A stretch of DNA of 64,000 nucleotides from an uncultured Gilliamella sp. (GCA_946482005.1 CAMLPV010000003.1:121828-185827); one strand, 5' to 3'. Positions 8,695-19,790 are shown, counted from the first letter of the stretch. The notes: generated by a model from the sequence alone, not told the origin. A program made the numbers and translations.

Positions 8695-9453
8695 ATGTTA
8701 ACTGACAATAATTTATCAACTCAATATTCTAAAAAACAATATCAAGAAATTGCCGAAATTTTGCTGGAAAAAATTAACCAGAACGAATATCCCTTAGGTT
8801 CTAAATTACCGCCGGAAAGAACTATTGCCGATGCCTATGGTGTTAGTCGAACGATTGTACGTGAAGCGTTAATCGCTTTGGAAGTAAAAGGTTTTGTTTC
8901 AATTAAGCAAAGTTCGGGTATTTATGTGATTAATAAACCGGATGCAAATTATTGTCGAATTCTTGGACCATTTGAACTATTACAAGCCAGTCAACTTATT
9001 GAAACCAACATTGCTTCGTTTGCTTCGCAAATGATAACAATTGCTAATATTGAAAGTTTAAAAAAAATCTTAGAACAAGAGTTGCATGCCACCATGAATA
9101 ATGAGTTTGATAACAACAATGATTTTAACTTTCATCTCAATATTGCCCAAGCAACGCAAAATCAGATGTTAGTCAATTCATTAAAAAATTTATGGGAACA
9201 TAAACAAAAGTCATTTAATTGGCAGCAGCTGGTAGAGCATACCAATACCAAAGGTTATCGATTACAGTGGCATGCTGACCATCAACAAATTTTAGCCGCT
9301 TTATGTCGTCGTGACAGCGTAGGGGCTTATAAAGCGATGTGGCAACATATTGAAAACGAAAAAAATATTTTGATGAACTTGTCGGATAAAACTTCCATTG
9401 ATTTTGATGGTTATATTTTTTCATCGATTAATTTATTAGAAAATTTTACTTAA
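8695..9453 (+). CDS. GntR-family (FadR subfamily) transcriptional regulator
   Basis: 252 residues. The N-terminal winged helix-turn-helix has the classic GntR signature (KLPPERTIADAYGVSR then TIVREALIALEVKG). It is followed by an all-helical ligand domain of FCD type, judged from length and helical composition. It is encoded directly downstream of the PTS/GH1 genes on the same strand, so it is probably the local repressor of that unit. The candidate operators are the TTGGTATGCCAA-like sites at 5314-5400. The effector is unknown; a phosphorylated sugar or acid is usual for this subfamily. Confidence 0.85.
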   Translation: MLTDNNLSTQYSKKQYQEIAEILLEKINQNEYPLGSKLPPERTIADAYGVSRTIVREALIALEVKGFVSIKQSSGIYVINKPDANYCRILGPFELLQASQLIETNIASFASQMITIANIESLKKILEQELHATMNNEFDNNNDFNFHLNIAQATQNQMLVNSLKNLWEHKQKSFNWQQLVEHTNTKGYRLQWHADHQQILAALCRRDSVGAYKAMWQHIENEKNILMNLSDKTSIDFDGYIFSSINLLENFT

Positions 9454-9610
9454 ACTACATTTAAACTCGTTATTAGTACGGCAAAATTGCTAATCCAATT
9501 ATATTACCCACTATGGTGTTGCCATTCTCCTTTGAAAATATTAAAGACTTTTCTAATTGTTGATTAGCAACTAACTTAAAAGCGGCAATTCTGGAGGGAT
9601 TTAAATGGTG

Positions 9611-9640
9611 GTTAAGGGAATTAATAAAAATTCCCTTAAC
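9611..9640. terminator. Inverted repeat, probable terminator between convergent units
   Basis: A perfect 12-bp stem (GTTAAGGGAATT at 9611-9622 with 9629-9640) followed by TTTAT. It lies between the end of the GntR gene at 8695 and the end of the mannose-family PTS operon. The rest of 9454-9702 shows nothing recognisable. Confidence 0.6.
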
Positions 9641-9702
9641 TTTATACTTAGTCAGTTCAATTAAGATCGCTATTAAACCTTTAATACATAAAATTGCTTA
9701 AA

Positions 9703-10527
9703 TTAAAATACGCCGATCACTACACCAACCGTTGTAATAGCAGTCAAAATTAATATAACTTTGGTTGCAGTCATCTGTTTTGCTGAGACCAACCACCACG
9801 CCAATAGCACCATAGATAATGGTAGTATTTTTGGGAATATGTCATCTAGTACACTTTGTAATGATCGGATTTTTTCGCCCATTGGAATTTCTAAAGATGA
9901 ATTAAGCACAATATTACCTGCGGCTAAGCCACCGACTACCATGATACCAAGTATGTTAAACGCATCGGTAATACGTTTGACGTTATCACCAATAATATTA
10001 TCAATCGCATTAACCCCCAATTTATAGCCGTAATGGAAGCTGAGATAAGAGATCAAAGGTCCTAAAATACCATAAGCTAAAATATAGAAAATCGGTCCGA
10101 TAGCATTACCATCGGCAGCCATTCCCATGGCTATTGATAATAAAATTGGTACGATTATCCCTTGAATAAGTGAGTCTCCAATCCCAGCTAAAGGACCCAT
10201 TAAGGTAGCTTTAATGTTTACTGGTAATTCTTCCGGTACATTTTTACCTAAAGCGATCTCCTCTTCCATTGACGCAACAATACCGTTGATGATTTGACCA
10301 GTTTGCGGTTCGGTATTATAAAACATGGAGTGTCTGACTAATAAACGACGTTTTGCTTCGGGATCATTTTTATAATATTTTTCTGCAAAAGGAATATAGG
10401 AAAAAGCCCAAGCATGTGCTTGTAATTTTTCGTAACTCATTGAGGATAGGTGGGTAAAACCCCATCGATACCAAATTTGACGTAGTTCTCGTTTGGTTAA
10501 ACGTTGTTCTTCAATTAATTTATCCAT
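9703..10527 (-). CDS. PTS EIID, mannose/fructose/sorbose family
   Basis: Membrane subunit IID, which forms the sugar translocation complex with IIC. Family features are the N-terminal RQIWYRWGF, then NTEPQTGQIINGIVASMEEE, the ATLMGPLAGIGDSLIQG loop and the C-terminal membrane segments. At 274 residues it matches ManZ/AgaD/SorM proteins. It is the last gene of a four-gene operon IIA-IIB-IIC-IID, 14 bases after IIC. Substrate specificity is not readable from the sequence. Confidence 0.95.
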   Translation of the reverse strand: MDKLIEEQRLTKRELRQIWYRWGFTHLSSMSYEKLQAHAWAFSYIPFAEKYYKNDPEAKRRLLVRHSMFYNTEPQTGQIINGIVASMEEEIALGKNVPEELPVNIKATLMGPLAGIGDSLIQGIIVPILLSIAMGMAADGNAIGPIFYILAYGILGPLISYLSFHYGYKLGVNAIDNIIGDNVKRITDAFNILGIMVVGGLAAGNIVLNSSLEIPMGEKIRSLQSVLDDIFPKILPLSMVLLAWWLVSAKQMTATKVILILTAITTVGVVIGVF

Positions 10528-10541
10528 TTTTATTCTCCTTT

Positions 10542-11372
10542 TTAGAACAAATCTTCATCTTCAAACACATCTGAATTTGATGAATTTGTCTCTTTAATTG
10601 GTGTTGCTGCCGATTTATTGCTTGCAATAAAATATAAGTAAGCAACTAAAGCGGAGATGAATACTAGAGCTATCATGCTTAAGCCAGCAAAAGCTAATAA
10701 CACGAAACCAGCGAAGAAAAAGATTAACTGAATTTTTGATTTAATCACAATATTCATAAGCATTGCGATACCTAATGCCGGCAATACACCGCCTAATACT
10801 GAGATGATTTTAGTAATAACTTCTGGGACATTAGCTAATAACCACTCCACCAAACCAGAACCATAATAGATAGCTAAAAAGACTGGAACGGCGCGTAATA
10901 AAAAGGTGGTGATTTGTGGATAAAATAGGTGATTTAACACGATACCCCGGGTATTATTAGTTTCAGCTGCATGCTGTGCTTTATTATTCCAAAATGAGTA
11001 TAATGCCATTCGAGTATTATAGAATATCAAGCCGAAAGTCTGACCTAATAAAACGGAAAGTGTGACGGCTACCGCAGGTTCTTTGGTGGTAGCAAGGGCT
11101 AAGCCAATGCCACCATAAGCTGCATAAGTGATTTCACTATTGGTTGCTCCACCAGTTGATAAATTGGCAATAAAAACTGCTTGAACGGCTAAGCCGCACA
11201 ATACCCCAGCTTGTACATCGCCAAAGGCTAAACCAACTAATAAACCCGCAACTAATGGCCTACCCATTATATAAAATCCACCTGACATACCAAACAGCCA
11301 TGGTGATTCAATCGCGCCTAAATAACAAAATATCCCTGTTAATAAAGCGGGAATAAAAAGCGTTGTTTCCAT
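10542..11372 (-). CDS. PTS EIIC, mannose/fructose/sorbose family
   Basis: Membrane subunit IIC of the mannose-family transporter, 276 residues with about seven to eight hydrophobic segments. The conserved GRPLVAGLLVGLAFGD near residues 37-52 and the NLSTGGATNSEITYAAY region are characteristic. An acidic, Ser-rich C-terminal tail (SNSDVFEDEDLF) lies in the cytoplasm. It sits between IIB and IID in the operon. Confidence 0.95.
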   Translation of the reverse strand: METTLFIPALLTGIFCYLGAIESPWLFGMSGGFYIMGRPLVAGLLVGLAFGDVQAGVLCGLAVQAVFIANLSTGGATNSEITYAAYGGIGLALATTKEPAVAVTLSVLLGQTFGLIFYNTRMALYSFWNNKAQHAAETNNTRGIVLNHLFYPQITTFLLRAVPVFLAIYYGSGLVEWLLANVPEVITKIISVLGGVLPALGIAMLMNIVIKSKIQLIFFFAGFVLLAFAGLSMIALVFISALVAYLYFIASNKSAATPIKETNSSNSDVFEDEDLF

Positions 11373-11396
11373 AATTTTTCCCTCTAAATATGCAAG

Positions 11397-11888
11397 TTAT
11401 AAAGTGTCGTATTTCTTTTTCATTACATCCCAACTTTTAGCTTCATCATCAGGTAGTAATTGAAATTCGATCTTGATTCCTTGGCTTTCAATGTAATCAA
11501 ATGCTTTATAATCGTTTTCATCAATGGCAACTGTGCGTCCTAATACTTTTGCTCCTGCCCGAGTATTCATACAACCGATATTTAATGTTGGCGGTAATTT
11601 AGCACCTGCCTGTAATAATTTTTCAAATGTCTGTGGTGAATCACTGATTAAGAAAAAATTTTTATTTGATTCCATTCCTTGTTTTATTTTTTCGACCCCT
11701 TGTTGTACGGTGTAAATGCCAATTTTTAATGTTCCTGCTGCTGCTTTTAATACCCGTTTACGCAAATCGTCTGACGCGATATTGTCACCCACGACTAGAA
11801 TGCCATCGACAGGTCTGACTTTGGTCCAACGAGTCATGATTTGACCATGAATCACACGGTCGTCGACTCTGGTTAATGTAATTGCCAT
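11397..11888 (-). CDS. PTS EIIB, mannose/fructose/sorbose family
   Basis: Cytoplasmic phosphocarrier of 163 residues. The N-terminal LTRVDDRVIHGQIMTRW contains the phosphorylated histidine (His14) characteristic of mannose-type IIB, which uses His rather than Cys. It receives phosphate from the separate IIA protein encoded upstream. An AGGAGTG Shine-Dalgarno sequence precedes the start. Confidence 0.95.
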   Translation of the reverse strand: MAITLTRVDDRVIHGQIMTRWTKVRPVDGILVVGDNIASDDLRKRVLKAAAGTLKIGIYTVQQGVEKIKQGMESNKNFFLISDSPQTFEKLLQAGAKLPPTLNIGCMNTRAGAKVLGRTVAIDENDYKAFDYIESQGIKIEFQLLPDDEAKSWDVMKKKYDTL

Positions 11889-11911
11889 AATTGTTCACTC
11901 CTATCGTTTAA

Positions 11912-12331
11912 TTAAAAATCTATATCTTGATTGTTATTTTCGCTAATTGGTGCCATTGATACCGAGGTTTGTCCTGCTTCTAAAATTGAATCAAGCGTTT
12001 CATGAATATCATCTTGGTCTATCAGTGTTCCAGCTTGGATCAACATAGGTAAATTTAGCCCTGCTAATAAATAGACCTTATTCGGATGGGCTAACATATA
12101 ACGGAAAGTTTCGTTGTAAGGTGTCCCCCCGGTAATGTCACTTATGACAATCACCACACCATTTTTTATAATTTGTTCATCTAAAACTGCTGTTAAGCGT
12201 GATGAAAAGTCACTAATTCCTTTATCATCAAGTTTGACAGCGATAAATGGCGATATATCACCGGCAATCATTTGGTAACTAGATAAAATGCCTTCGCACA
12301 AATCACCATGTGACGTAACCACGATTTTCAT
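11912..12331 (-). CDS. PTS EIIA, mannose/fructose/sorbose family
   Basis: Cytoplasmic phosphocarrier that takes phosphate from HPr. The phosphorylated histidine is in MKIVVTSHG (His8), followed by the family SDITGGTPYNE motif. The frame opens with a TTG at 12340, but that codon touches the AGGAGG at 12341-12346. The ATG at 12331 has ideal nine-base spacing, giving 139 residues. It is the first gene of the operon, divergent from deoC, with a palindromic operator and a CRP box in between. Confidence 0.95.
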   Translation of the reverse strand: MKIVVTSHGDLCEGILSSYQMIAGDISPFIAVKLDDKGISDFSSRLTAVLDEQIIKNGVVIVISDITGGTPYNETFRYMLAHPNKVYLLAGLNLPMLIQAGTLIDQDDIHETLDSILEAGQTSVSMAPISENNNQDIDF

Positions 12332-12361
12332 TTCGACCAACCTCCTTTGAACATTATTTAA

Positions 12362-12377
12362 ATATATATTTACATAT
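12362..12377. promoter_or_regulatory. GntR/HutC-type operator, PTS side
   Basis: ATATATATTTACATAT forms two 7-base arms around TT with one mismatch. It matches the perfect palindrome at 12481-12496 and the one before the regulator gene at 14018-14031. It lies 15 bases upstream of the PTS Shine-Dalgarno sequence. Confidence 0.65.
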
Positions 12378-12420
12378 TTATTTTTTTAAAAAAATATATT
12401 ATGAGTTATTTTTCATGAAC

Positions 12421-12436
12421 TGAGAGGTTTATCACA
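12421..12436. promoter_or_regulatory. CRP box in the divergent PTS/deoC promoter region
   Basis: TGAGAGGTTTATCACA matches nine of the ten conserved CRP bases and lies midway between the two divergent genes, placed to activate either or both. Confidence 0.6.
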
Positions 12437-12480
12437 TTTTCATCAGGCTTTTTATTGACAAAAAGTTAATTATTTTTAAT

Positions 12481-12496
12481 ATATGTATTTACATAT
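12481..12496. promoter_or_regulatory. GntR/HutC-type operator, deoC side
   Basis: ATATGTATTTACATAT is a perfect palindrome (7-base arms around TT). It ends six bases before the deoC Shine-Dalgarno sequence, where binding would block transcription. Its core follows TATGT-W-TT-W-ACATA, shared with the site before the regulator gene. Confidence 0.7.
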
Positions 12497-12513
12497 TGTA
12501 TTAAGGAAGAAAC

Positions 12514-13224
12514 ATGAAAAACTATTCTTTAGGTGATTTAAGCCGACTTATCGATCACACCAATTTAAAACCAGATGCAACCGTTGCTATGATGGAAAAA
12601 CTATGTAAGGAAGCGAGTGACTATCACTTCAAGATGGTCGCAATCAATCAGGTGCAATCAAAATTGTGCGCTGAACTATTAAAAGGTACCGATGTCGATA
12701 TCGGCGCAGCTATTGCATTTCCTTTAGGTCAAACAACAATTGAAGCCAAATGTTTTGAGACTAAAAATGCCATTGAAATTGGTGCGACGGAAATTGATTA
12801 TGTGATTAATATTTCTGAATTAAAGGCGGGAAATTTAAAATATATTGAGCAGGAAATGTCTGAAATTGTTAAAATTTGCCGCCAACATAATGTTATTTCA
12901 AAGGTGATTTTTGAAAATTGTTATTTAACTGATGAGGAAAAAATAGCACTTTGCAAAATTGCAGTTAAAGTTAAGCCAGACTTTATCAAAACCTCGACTG
13001 GTTTTGGCCCATCAGGGGCAACACTTGAAGATGTTAAATTAATGAAGGCACAGGTAGGCGATGCAGTAAAAGTTAAAGCAGCTGGTGGTATTCGTAATGC
13101 TGATACATTTATAAAGATGATTGCTGCAGGGGCAGAGCGTATTGGAACCAGTGCCGGCATCGCAATTATTGAAGAACTTAAAAAAGATTTACAAGCAAAA
13201 CAAAAACAGACAATCGAAATTTAA
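12514..13224 (+). CDS. deoC: Deoxyribose-phosphate aldolase family protein
   Basis: Class I aldolase that cleaves 2-deoxyribose 5-phosphate to glyceraldehyde 3-phosphate and acetaldehyde, or a related phospho-sugar. The Schiff-base lysine is in [18 protein letters not shown] (Lys159). The N-terminal [12 protein letters not shown] and [26 protein letters not shown] near the C terminus are DeoC hallmarks. At 236 residues it belongs to the short DeoC type rather than the 259-residue E. coli type. It stands alone and divergent from a mannose-family PTS rather than in a deoCABD nucleoside operon, so it may serve the sugar imported by that PTS; this is inference. Confidence 0.88.
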   Translation: MKNYSLGDLSRLIDHTNLKPDATVAMMEKLCKEASDYHFKMVAINQVQSKLCAELLKGTDVDIGAAIAFPLGQTTIEAKCFETKNAIEIGATEIDYVINISELKAGNLKYIEQEMSEIVKICRQHNVISKVIFENCYLTDEEKIALCKIAVKVKPDFIKTSTGFGPSGATLEDVKLMKAQVGDAVKVKAAGGIRNADTFIKMIAAGAERIGTSAGIAIIEELKKDLQAKQKQTIEI

Positions 13225-13234
13225 GCAATTAATT

Positions 13235-13265
13235 ATATACCCACTATCAGTGGGTATATTTTTTC
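13235..13265 (+). terminator. Rho-independent terminator after deoC
   Basis: A perfect 11-bp stem (13235-13245 with 13249-13259), a three-base loop, then six T residues. It lies between convergent deoC and the GntR gene. Confidence 0.9.
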
Positions 13266-13269
13266 AAAA

Positions 13270-13998
13270 TTAGCTAGAATGATTTAGCTCAAACACAAAT
13301 GAATTAATATCACCACGATATTTTGATATTGAATATTCAATTGGCGTTCGATCGTGACTATAGCCAACAGAGTGGAAATAAAAAATAGGATCACCTTCTT
13401 CAATATCTAATAAATCACTGGTGGTTTCGTCAGCTTTTAAAACATCTAATTTTCGCCGTATTTGGACAATAGGCAAATTCATCTTTTCTAAGACTGAATA
13501 AAGCTTTTGGTGTTTAAAATCATTATGTAAAAAATTAGGTAATAATTTTACCGGTAAATAAGTGGTCACGAGCACTATTGGTTTGTTTTCCGCATAACGT
13601 AGTCGAACTAATTTATATATAGCATCTAATTCATTAATAGCTAAATTGTTTGCAATTTCACTGGTTGCTTTATCCACTTTGAAAGTTAGAACTTTAGTGG
13701 TTGGATGAAGTCCTTTACGATTCATTTCTGAATCATAACTTTCAATTATATGGGTAAATTCTTGATTAATTTTTTGTTGTTTAACTATCGTTCCACGACG
13801 TTTTCGGCGCTCAAGGAATCCATCATTAACCAAAAACTGAATAGCTTGACGGACGGTAGGGCGACTGACTTGATAGATATCAGTTAATTCAGACTCTTTA
13901 GGGATTAGTTGCCCTTGAGCATACTCCCCCGATTGGATTTTTTTTAATAAATCTTGCTGTATAAACAAATGACGTGGAATTTTATTATCTGAAACCAT
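13270..13998 (-). CDS. GntR-family (HutC subfamily) regulator with UTRA domain
   Basis: 242 residues. The N-terminal winged helix contains LIPKESELTDIYQVSRPTV and RQAIQFLVNDGFLERRKRRG. The rest is a UTRA effector domain (ending in the typical FYFHSVGYSHDRTPIEYSISKYRGD pattern, split here by eye). The promoter of this gene carries TATGTTTTAACATA, which shares its core with the two operators in the PTS/deoC divergent region. The likely role is repressor of that regulon with autoregulation. The ligand is presumably a phosphorylated sugar. Confidence 0.88.
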   Translation of the reverse strand: MVSDNKIPRHLFIQQDLLKKIQSGEYAQGQLIPKESELTDIYQVSRPTVRQAIQFLVNDGFLERRKRRGTIVKQQKINQEFTHIIESYDSEMNRKGLHPTTKVLTFKVDKATSEIANNLAINELDAIYKLVRLRYAENKPIVLVTTYLPVKLLPNFLHNDFKHQKLYSVLEKMNLPIVQIRRKLDVLKADETTSDLLDIEEGDPIFYFHSVGYSHDRTPIEYSISKYRGDINSFVFELNHSS

Positions 13999-14017
13999 GA
14001 TGACAATTGTTAATTAT

Positions 14018-14031
14018 TATGTTTTAACATA
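14018..14031. promoter_or_regulatory. GntR/HutC-type operator upstream of the regulator gene
   Basis: TATGTTTTAACATA is a perfect palindrome (6-base arms around TT), 20 bases before the regulator start. It shares the TATGTWTTWACATA core with 12482-12495. Confidence 0.65.
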
Positions 14032-14110
14032 TTAATATATTCGTTTTATTGTGTAAAACGGATGCATTTAACTTATTAAAAAATAATAATTTTTACCCTA
14101 TTACAAAAAA

Positions 14111-15298
14111 TTAATCAAACGCTTTAGCTAAAACGCCTACTCCGGTATAACTGTAAAGACCAGTTTGATAAGCAATAAACGCTGATTCACCTTTCTGCAA
14201 TGTTAGTGATTCAGTGTCGGTCGATAATGTGACTTTACCATCAAGACACAACAAAATCTGTGCACTATCGACTTTTTCATTACGTATGTTTTCATCACTT
14301 TGGATAATTTCAAACTTAAAATCATTGACAGGTACAGGGAAATCAATTTTATTGTCCTTCACGATAGGTTTAGTTAACAATTGATTTAGTGCTAGGCTAG
14401 TAAAATCAGTATTATTAATAAGCTCTGAACTATCTATATATTTGTGTGTTAAACCTGCTCTGAGTACATTATCTGAATTAGCCATAATTTCCAGCCCAGT
14501 ACCAGACAGGTAAGCATGTGGGGTTTTGGCAGATAAAAACATCGCTTGTCCAGGCTGAAGTTCGATGACATTTAACAGCAACGGCATAAATAAACCAATA
14601 TCGTTAGGATAATCGTTAGCTAAGGTTTTAATGGTCAAATATGGCTCTTCTTCAAATGAGCTAATTTTCAATAATAGCTGTTCAATCAACGAGTTTTTTA
14701 CCGACTCAGAGAGGTTTAATAGGTAGGCAAAAAAATGTTTTAATTGATCTGGATGCGGGTTGCTTGCTAATTGTGATATTGGTTCAATTAAATCAGGTAT
14801 CGCTACTGTTTCAAAAAGCGTGACAATTTCTTCAATTTGACGGAAGGAACGCATAGCTTTATATGGTGTTAATGCATATATAAGTTCAGGTTTATGATTA
14901 GGATCTTTATAATTTCGATTTGCTGCGTCAAGTGCAATACCTAGTTGGTTCTCTTTAGCAAAACCAAGTTTTGCATTTTCAAGAGTTGGATGAACTTGAA
15001 TAGATAAAGCTTTGTTAGCGGAAAGAATTTTAAATAAGAAAGGAAGTGAGGCAAAATTTTGATAAGTTTTAGCGCCTAACATTTGCTCTGGGTTCTCTTG
15101 AATTAATTTATCTAGCCTGATTTTTCCTTGCTTAGCGTCAAAAACTAAAGAACACCCCAGTGGATGAGCCCCCATCCAGATTTCCGCCATTGGTTGTGAC
15201 GTTGGATTTGCAATACCAAAGAAATTGGTTATCCCATCAATACTACCCCAATCATAATGCTTGGTGGTATTTTCAAGTTTCCATATAGTTTGACTCAT
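14111..15298 (-). CDS. manA: Mannose-6-phosphate isomerase, class I
   Basis: Zinc enzyme interconverting mannose 6-phosphate and fructose 6-phosphate; it links PTS mannose uptake to glycolysis and supplies GDP-mannose synthesis. The N-terminal KHYDWGS, AEIWMGAHPLG, the zinc-binding ALSIQVHPT, DPNHKPELIYAL and the catalytic AHAYLSGTGLEIMANSDN-type region (here TPHAYLSGTGLEIMA) are all present. At 395 residues it has the normal length. It is followed on the same strand by the HutC regulator, but the gap contains that gene's own operator, so common transcription is uncertain. Confidence 0.96.
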   Translation of the reverse strand: MSQTIWKLENTTKHYDWGSIDGITNFFGIANPTSQPMAEIWMGAHPLGCSLVFDAKQGKIRLDKLIQENPEQMLGAKTYQNFASLPFLFKILSANKALSIQVHPTLENAKLGFAKENQLGIALDAANRNYKDPNHKPELIYALTPYKAMRSFRQIEEIVTLFETVAIPDLIEPISQLASNPHPDQLKHFFAYLLNLSESVKNSLIEQLLLKISSFEEEPYLTIKTLANDYPNDIGLFMPLLLNVIELQPGQAMFLSAKTPHAYLSGTGLEIMANSDNVLRAGLTHKYIDSSELINNTDFTSLALNQLLTKPIVKDNKIDFPVPVNDFKFEIIQSDENIRNEKVDSAQILLCLDGKVTLSTDTESLTLQKGESAFIAYQTGLYSYTGVGVLAKAFD

Positions 15299-15386
15299 AT
15301 TTACATCCTTTAAACTATTTGACTCATCAATATCGATAAGTTATGTGATAAATATACTACTGTCATAATTATCTGCAATAAATGAT

Positions 15387-15422
15387 AAAAAAGCCAGTTT
15401 AACTTAGAGATTAAACTGGCTT
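15387..15422 (-). terminator. Rho-independent terminator of the porin gene
   Basis: A perfect 12-bp stem (15391-15402 with 15411-15422). Read on the minus strand it is followed by a T run. It lies 23 bases after the porin stop codon. Confidence 0.88.
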
Positions 15423-15445
15423 AGTTGACTATTTAGTCAGGTTAA

Positions 15446-16630
15446 TTAATAAAAGTATTTAAATCTTACCCGAGCACCATAACGATCATCGGTATTATCG
15501 CCATGTGATTTATTTCTATCAAGTAACGACCAATAAGCACCTAAATAGATATTAAAATTATCCATATCTAAAACATTATCAATTAAATAAGATGTATTAA
15601 CTGTATGAATTTTATATTTTCCTTTATTATTGATATGACCATCTTTAATTCGATTATCTGGATTAAATTTTTTAATATCGTTATTTGCAAAGTAGTATCC
15701 TAAACCGATTTTTTCCCACACAATATCGGTACCAATAGTCATATCTTTTTCATCTTTAGCATCCATATAGGCAAAGCTGGTATTGATTTTAAAACCTTTG
15801 TTGGCAGCGTCCCAATCATCTTCGCTATTCCATGAAAAAGTTGCGCCATATCCAGTTCTTTTTGACTGATCGCGAAATTTACCGTTATCATCATAATAAC
15901 CGTAAGCGTTTTTGACTACATTGGTTTCGGCTGCAATGGCGGTTGAAAAACTGTCATTCTTCCAAGATAGTACCGGACGTAGATAGACCACATTTTTCTT
16001 TTTATCAATTTGATAACCATGATAGGTCGATTTATTAAACATTTTTTCGCCATTATTGATTAAGGCATTTAATTCGAAATTCATATGATTAAATAGCGGT
16101 TTATTTAATTGAATACTACCACCATTTTTACTCCGACCTCGGCCTTCTTTCATCATATAAATATAACCAAAGCCGTCTTCATATAAATCATTGGCGGTAT
16201 TGCCTGAATATTCGATAAAGGTGTCTTGTCCAAGCGGAAACATATCATAAGCTTCATAACGCCCAATTTTAATATTCCACTCTTGTTTCTGACCAAAATA
16301 AAATGCTGCATCATCTAGATTCATATCACCACTTAAATCCGCTAATGGCTGTACTACGAAACCAGCAAAATTCTTGTCGTTAATTTCACGATAGCCATCT
16401 AAACCGATTAATATACGTCCATTGATATCCCAACGATCCTTATCAGCCGGTTTATTTTTTTTATCCGCAGTCTTTTTTAAAGAACTAAGTTGCTGTTTAC
16501 TACTAGCGGCATCAACGTTAAATTCGACGTCTCCATATAACTTCAACTGTCCTTGTGGAGTATCCCACTCAATAGCCGCATTTGCCATTGAACTTAATCC
16601 AACTAGACTACATATAAACATCTTCTTCAT
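15446..16630 (-). CDS. Outer-membrane porin, probably for carbohydrates
   Basis: 394-residue outer-membrane beta-barrel protein. It has a Sec signal peptide (MKKMFICSLVGLSSMANA, cleaved before AIEW), alternating aromatic strands, and a C-terminal aromatic beta-signal (VRFKYFY). The frame is open to 16666, but the ATG at 16630 has AAGGAG ten bases upstream and starts the signal peptide exactly. It resembles carbohydrate-specific porins of the raffinose/cryptic sugar porin type more than general OmpF/OmpC porins, by its N-terminal GQLKLYGDVEFN and the IGRYEAYDMFPLGQDTF stretch. A CRP-like box upstream (16805) fits a sugar role. The substrate is unknown. Confidence 0.8.
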   Translation of the reverse strand: MKKMFICSLVGLSSMANAAIEWDTPQGQLKLYGDVEFNVDAASSKQQLSSLKKTADKKNKPADKDRWDINGRILIGLDGYREINDKNFAGFVVQPLADLSGDMNLDDAAFYFGQKQEWNIKIGRYEAYDMFPLGQDTFIEYSGNTANDLYEDGFGYIYMMKEGRGRSKNGGSIQLNKPLFNHMNFELNALINNGEKMFNKSTYHGYQIDKKKNVVYLRPVLSWKNDSFSTAIAAETNVVKNAYGYYDDNGKFRDQSKRTGYGATFSWNSEDDWDAANKGFKINTSFAYMDAKDEKDMTIGTDIVWEKIGLGYYFANNDIKKFNPDNRIKDGHINNKGKYKIHTVNTSYLIDNVLDMDNFNIYLGAYWSLLDRNKSHGDNTDDRYGARVRFKYFY

Positions 16631-16804
16631 AAAATTAACTCCTTGAATAGTTACAATATTTAACAATACTTATGTATGCGATAACAATATTTAACAAATA
16701 ACGGTGGTGCAATTTTAAAGAAATGCTTTTGGATTCGTGATGACATCGTTTACATAAAATGTTATATGTAGTGACGATGTTTTAAAATGAGCAAAATCAA
16801 AATT

Positions 16805-16820
16805 TGTGACACAGGTAACA
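16805..16820. promoter_or_regulatory. CRP-like box between the porin gene and prfA
   Basis: TGTGACACAGGTAACA matches nine of ten conserved CRP bases. It lies 175 bases upstream of the porin ATG on the opposite strand to prfA and more probably serves the porin. The remaining intergenic sequence (16631-16974) also holds a TATAAT at 16928-16933, suited to prfA. Confidence 0.5.
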
Positions 16821-16974
16821 TTTTTAGGTGAATCGATTAATTATTTATTATTAATATGATGTAATTAACAATGTTATTTAACTTTACTATAAGTAAGCAG
16901 AAACTGTATTTTAAAGGCAATTGAGTATATAATGCCGAGCAAATTCATTTAATCATTATCAAATATATAGAGTT

Positions 16975-18056
16975 ATGAAACCTTCAATTATCAGTAAATT
17001 GGAAACGTTGCAAGAGCGTTATGAAGAGGTTCAAGCATTACTGTCCGATGCAACGGTTATTGCCGATCAAAACCGATTTCGTACCCTTTCAAAAGAATAT
17101 GCACAATTAACCGATGTGGTTAAGTGTTTTGCCAATTGGCAGCAAACACAAGAAGATATTGAAACAGCTAAAATGATGCTTGCCGATCCTGAAATGAGTG
17201 AAATGGCTCAAGAAGAGTTAAACCAAGCATTAAGTCAAGTTGAACAACAAGAAAAACAGTTACAAGTACTTTTATTACCGAAAGATCCAAATGATGACTA
17301 TAACTGTTTTGTCGAAGTTCGAGCCGGTACTGGTGGCGATGAAGCGGCCATCTTTGCTGGTGATTTAGCCAGAATGTATACTCGCTATGCCGAATCTCGC
17401 AATTGGCGTGTTGAAATCATGAGCTCTAATGATGGAGAACATGGCGGTTATAAAGAAGTGATCTTGTTAGTAAGTGGTGATGGTGTTTATGGGCACTTAA
17501 AATTTGAATCAGGTGGACATCGTGTTCAACGCGTACCTGAAACCGAATCACAAGGGCGTATTCACACTTCCGCTTGTACTGTGGCGGTTTTACCTGAGAT
17601 TCCTGAAGCTGAAATGCCAGAGATTAATCCTGCTGATTTAAAAATTGACACCTATCGTTCATCAGGTGCCGGTGGTCAGCATGTTAATACCACCGATTCG
17701 GCAATTCGTATTACCCATTTGCCAACCGGGATTGTGGTTGAGTGTCAAGATGAGCGTTCCCAACACAAAAATAAAGCGAAAGCCATGTCAGTGTTAGCCG
17801 CGCGTATTCAAGATGCTGAAATGCGTAAACGCCAACAAGAGGAAGCGTCAACCCGACGTAATTTATTAGGTTCTGGTGATCGTTCAGACCGTATCCGAAC
17901 TTATAACTATCCTCAAGGTCGTGTGACAGATCATCGTATCAATCTTACCATTTATCGTTTGGATGAAGTGATGGAAGGTAAGTTGGATATGTTAATCGAA
18001 CCAATTGTTCAAGAATACCAAGCAGATCAGCTTGCAGCGTTATCGGAACAGGATGA

Positions 18057-18060
<4 letters not shown>
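16975..18060 (+). CDS. prfA: Peptide chain release factor 1
   Basis: Recognises UAA and UAG in the ribosomal A site and triggers peptide release. The GGQ motif lies at residues 233-235 in [15 protein letters not shown], the same position as in E. coli. The anticodon-like tripeptide region of domain 2 ([12 protein letters not shown]) and the C-terminal [16 protein letters not shown] are present. Its 361 residues are almost the standard 360. The stop codon overlaps the prmC start (ATGA). Confidence 0.98.
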
Positions 18061-19765
<1,705 letters not shown>

Positions 19766-19790
19766 TTTAAGTTCAAAATGACTAATAATT

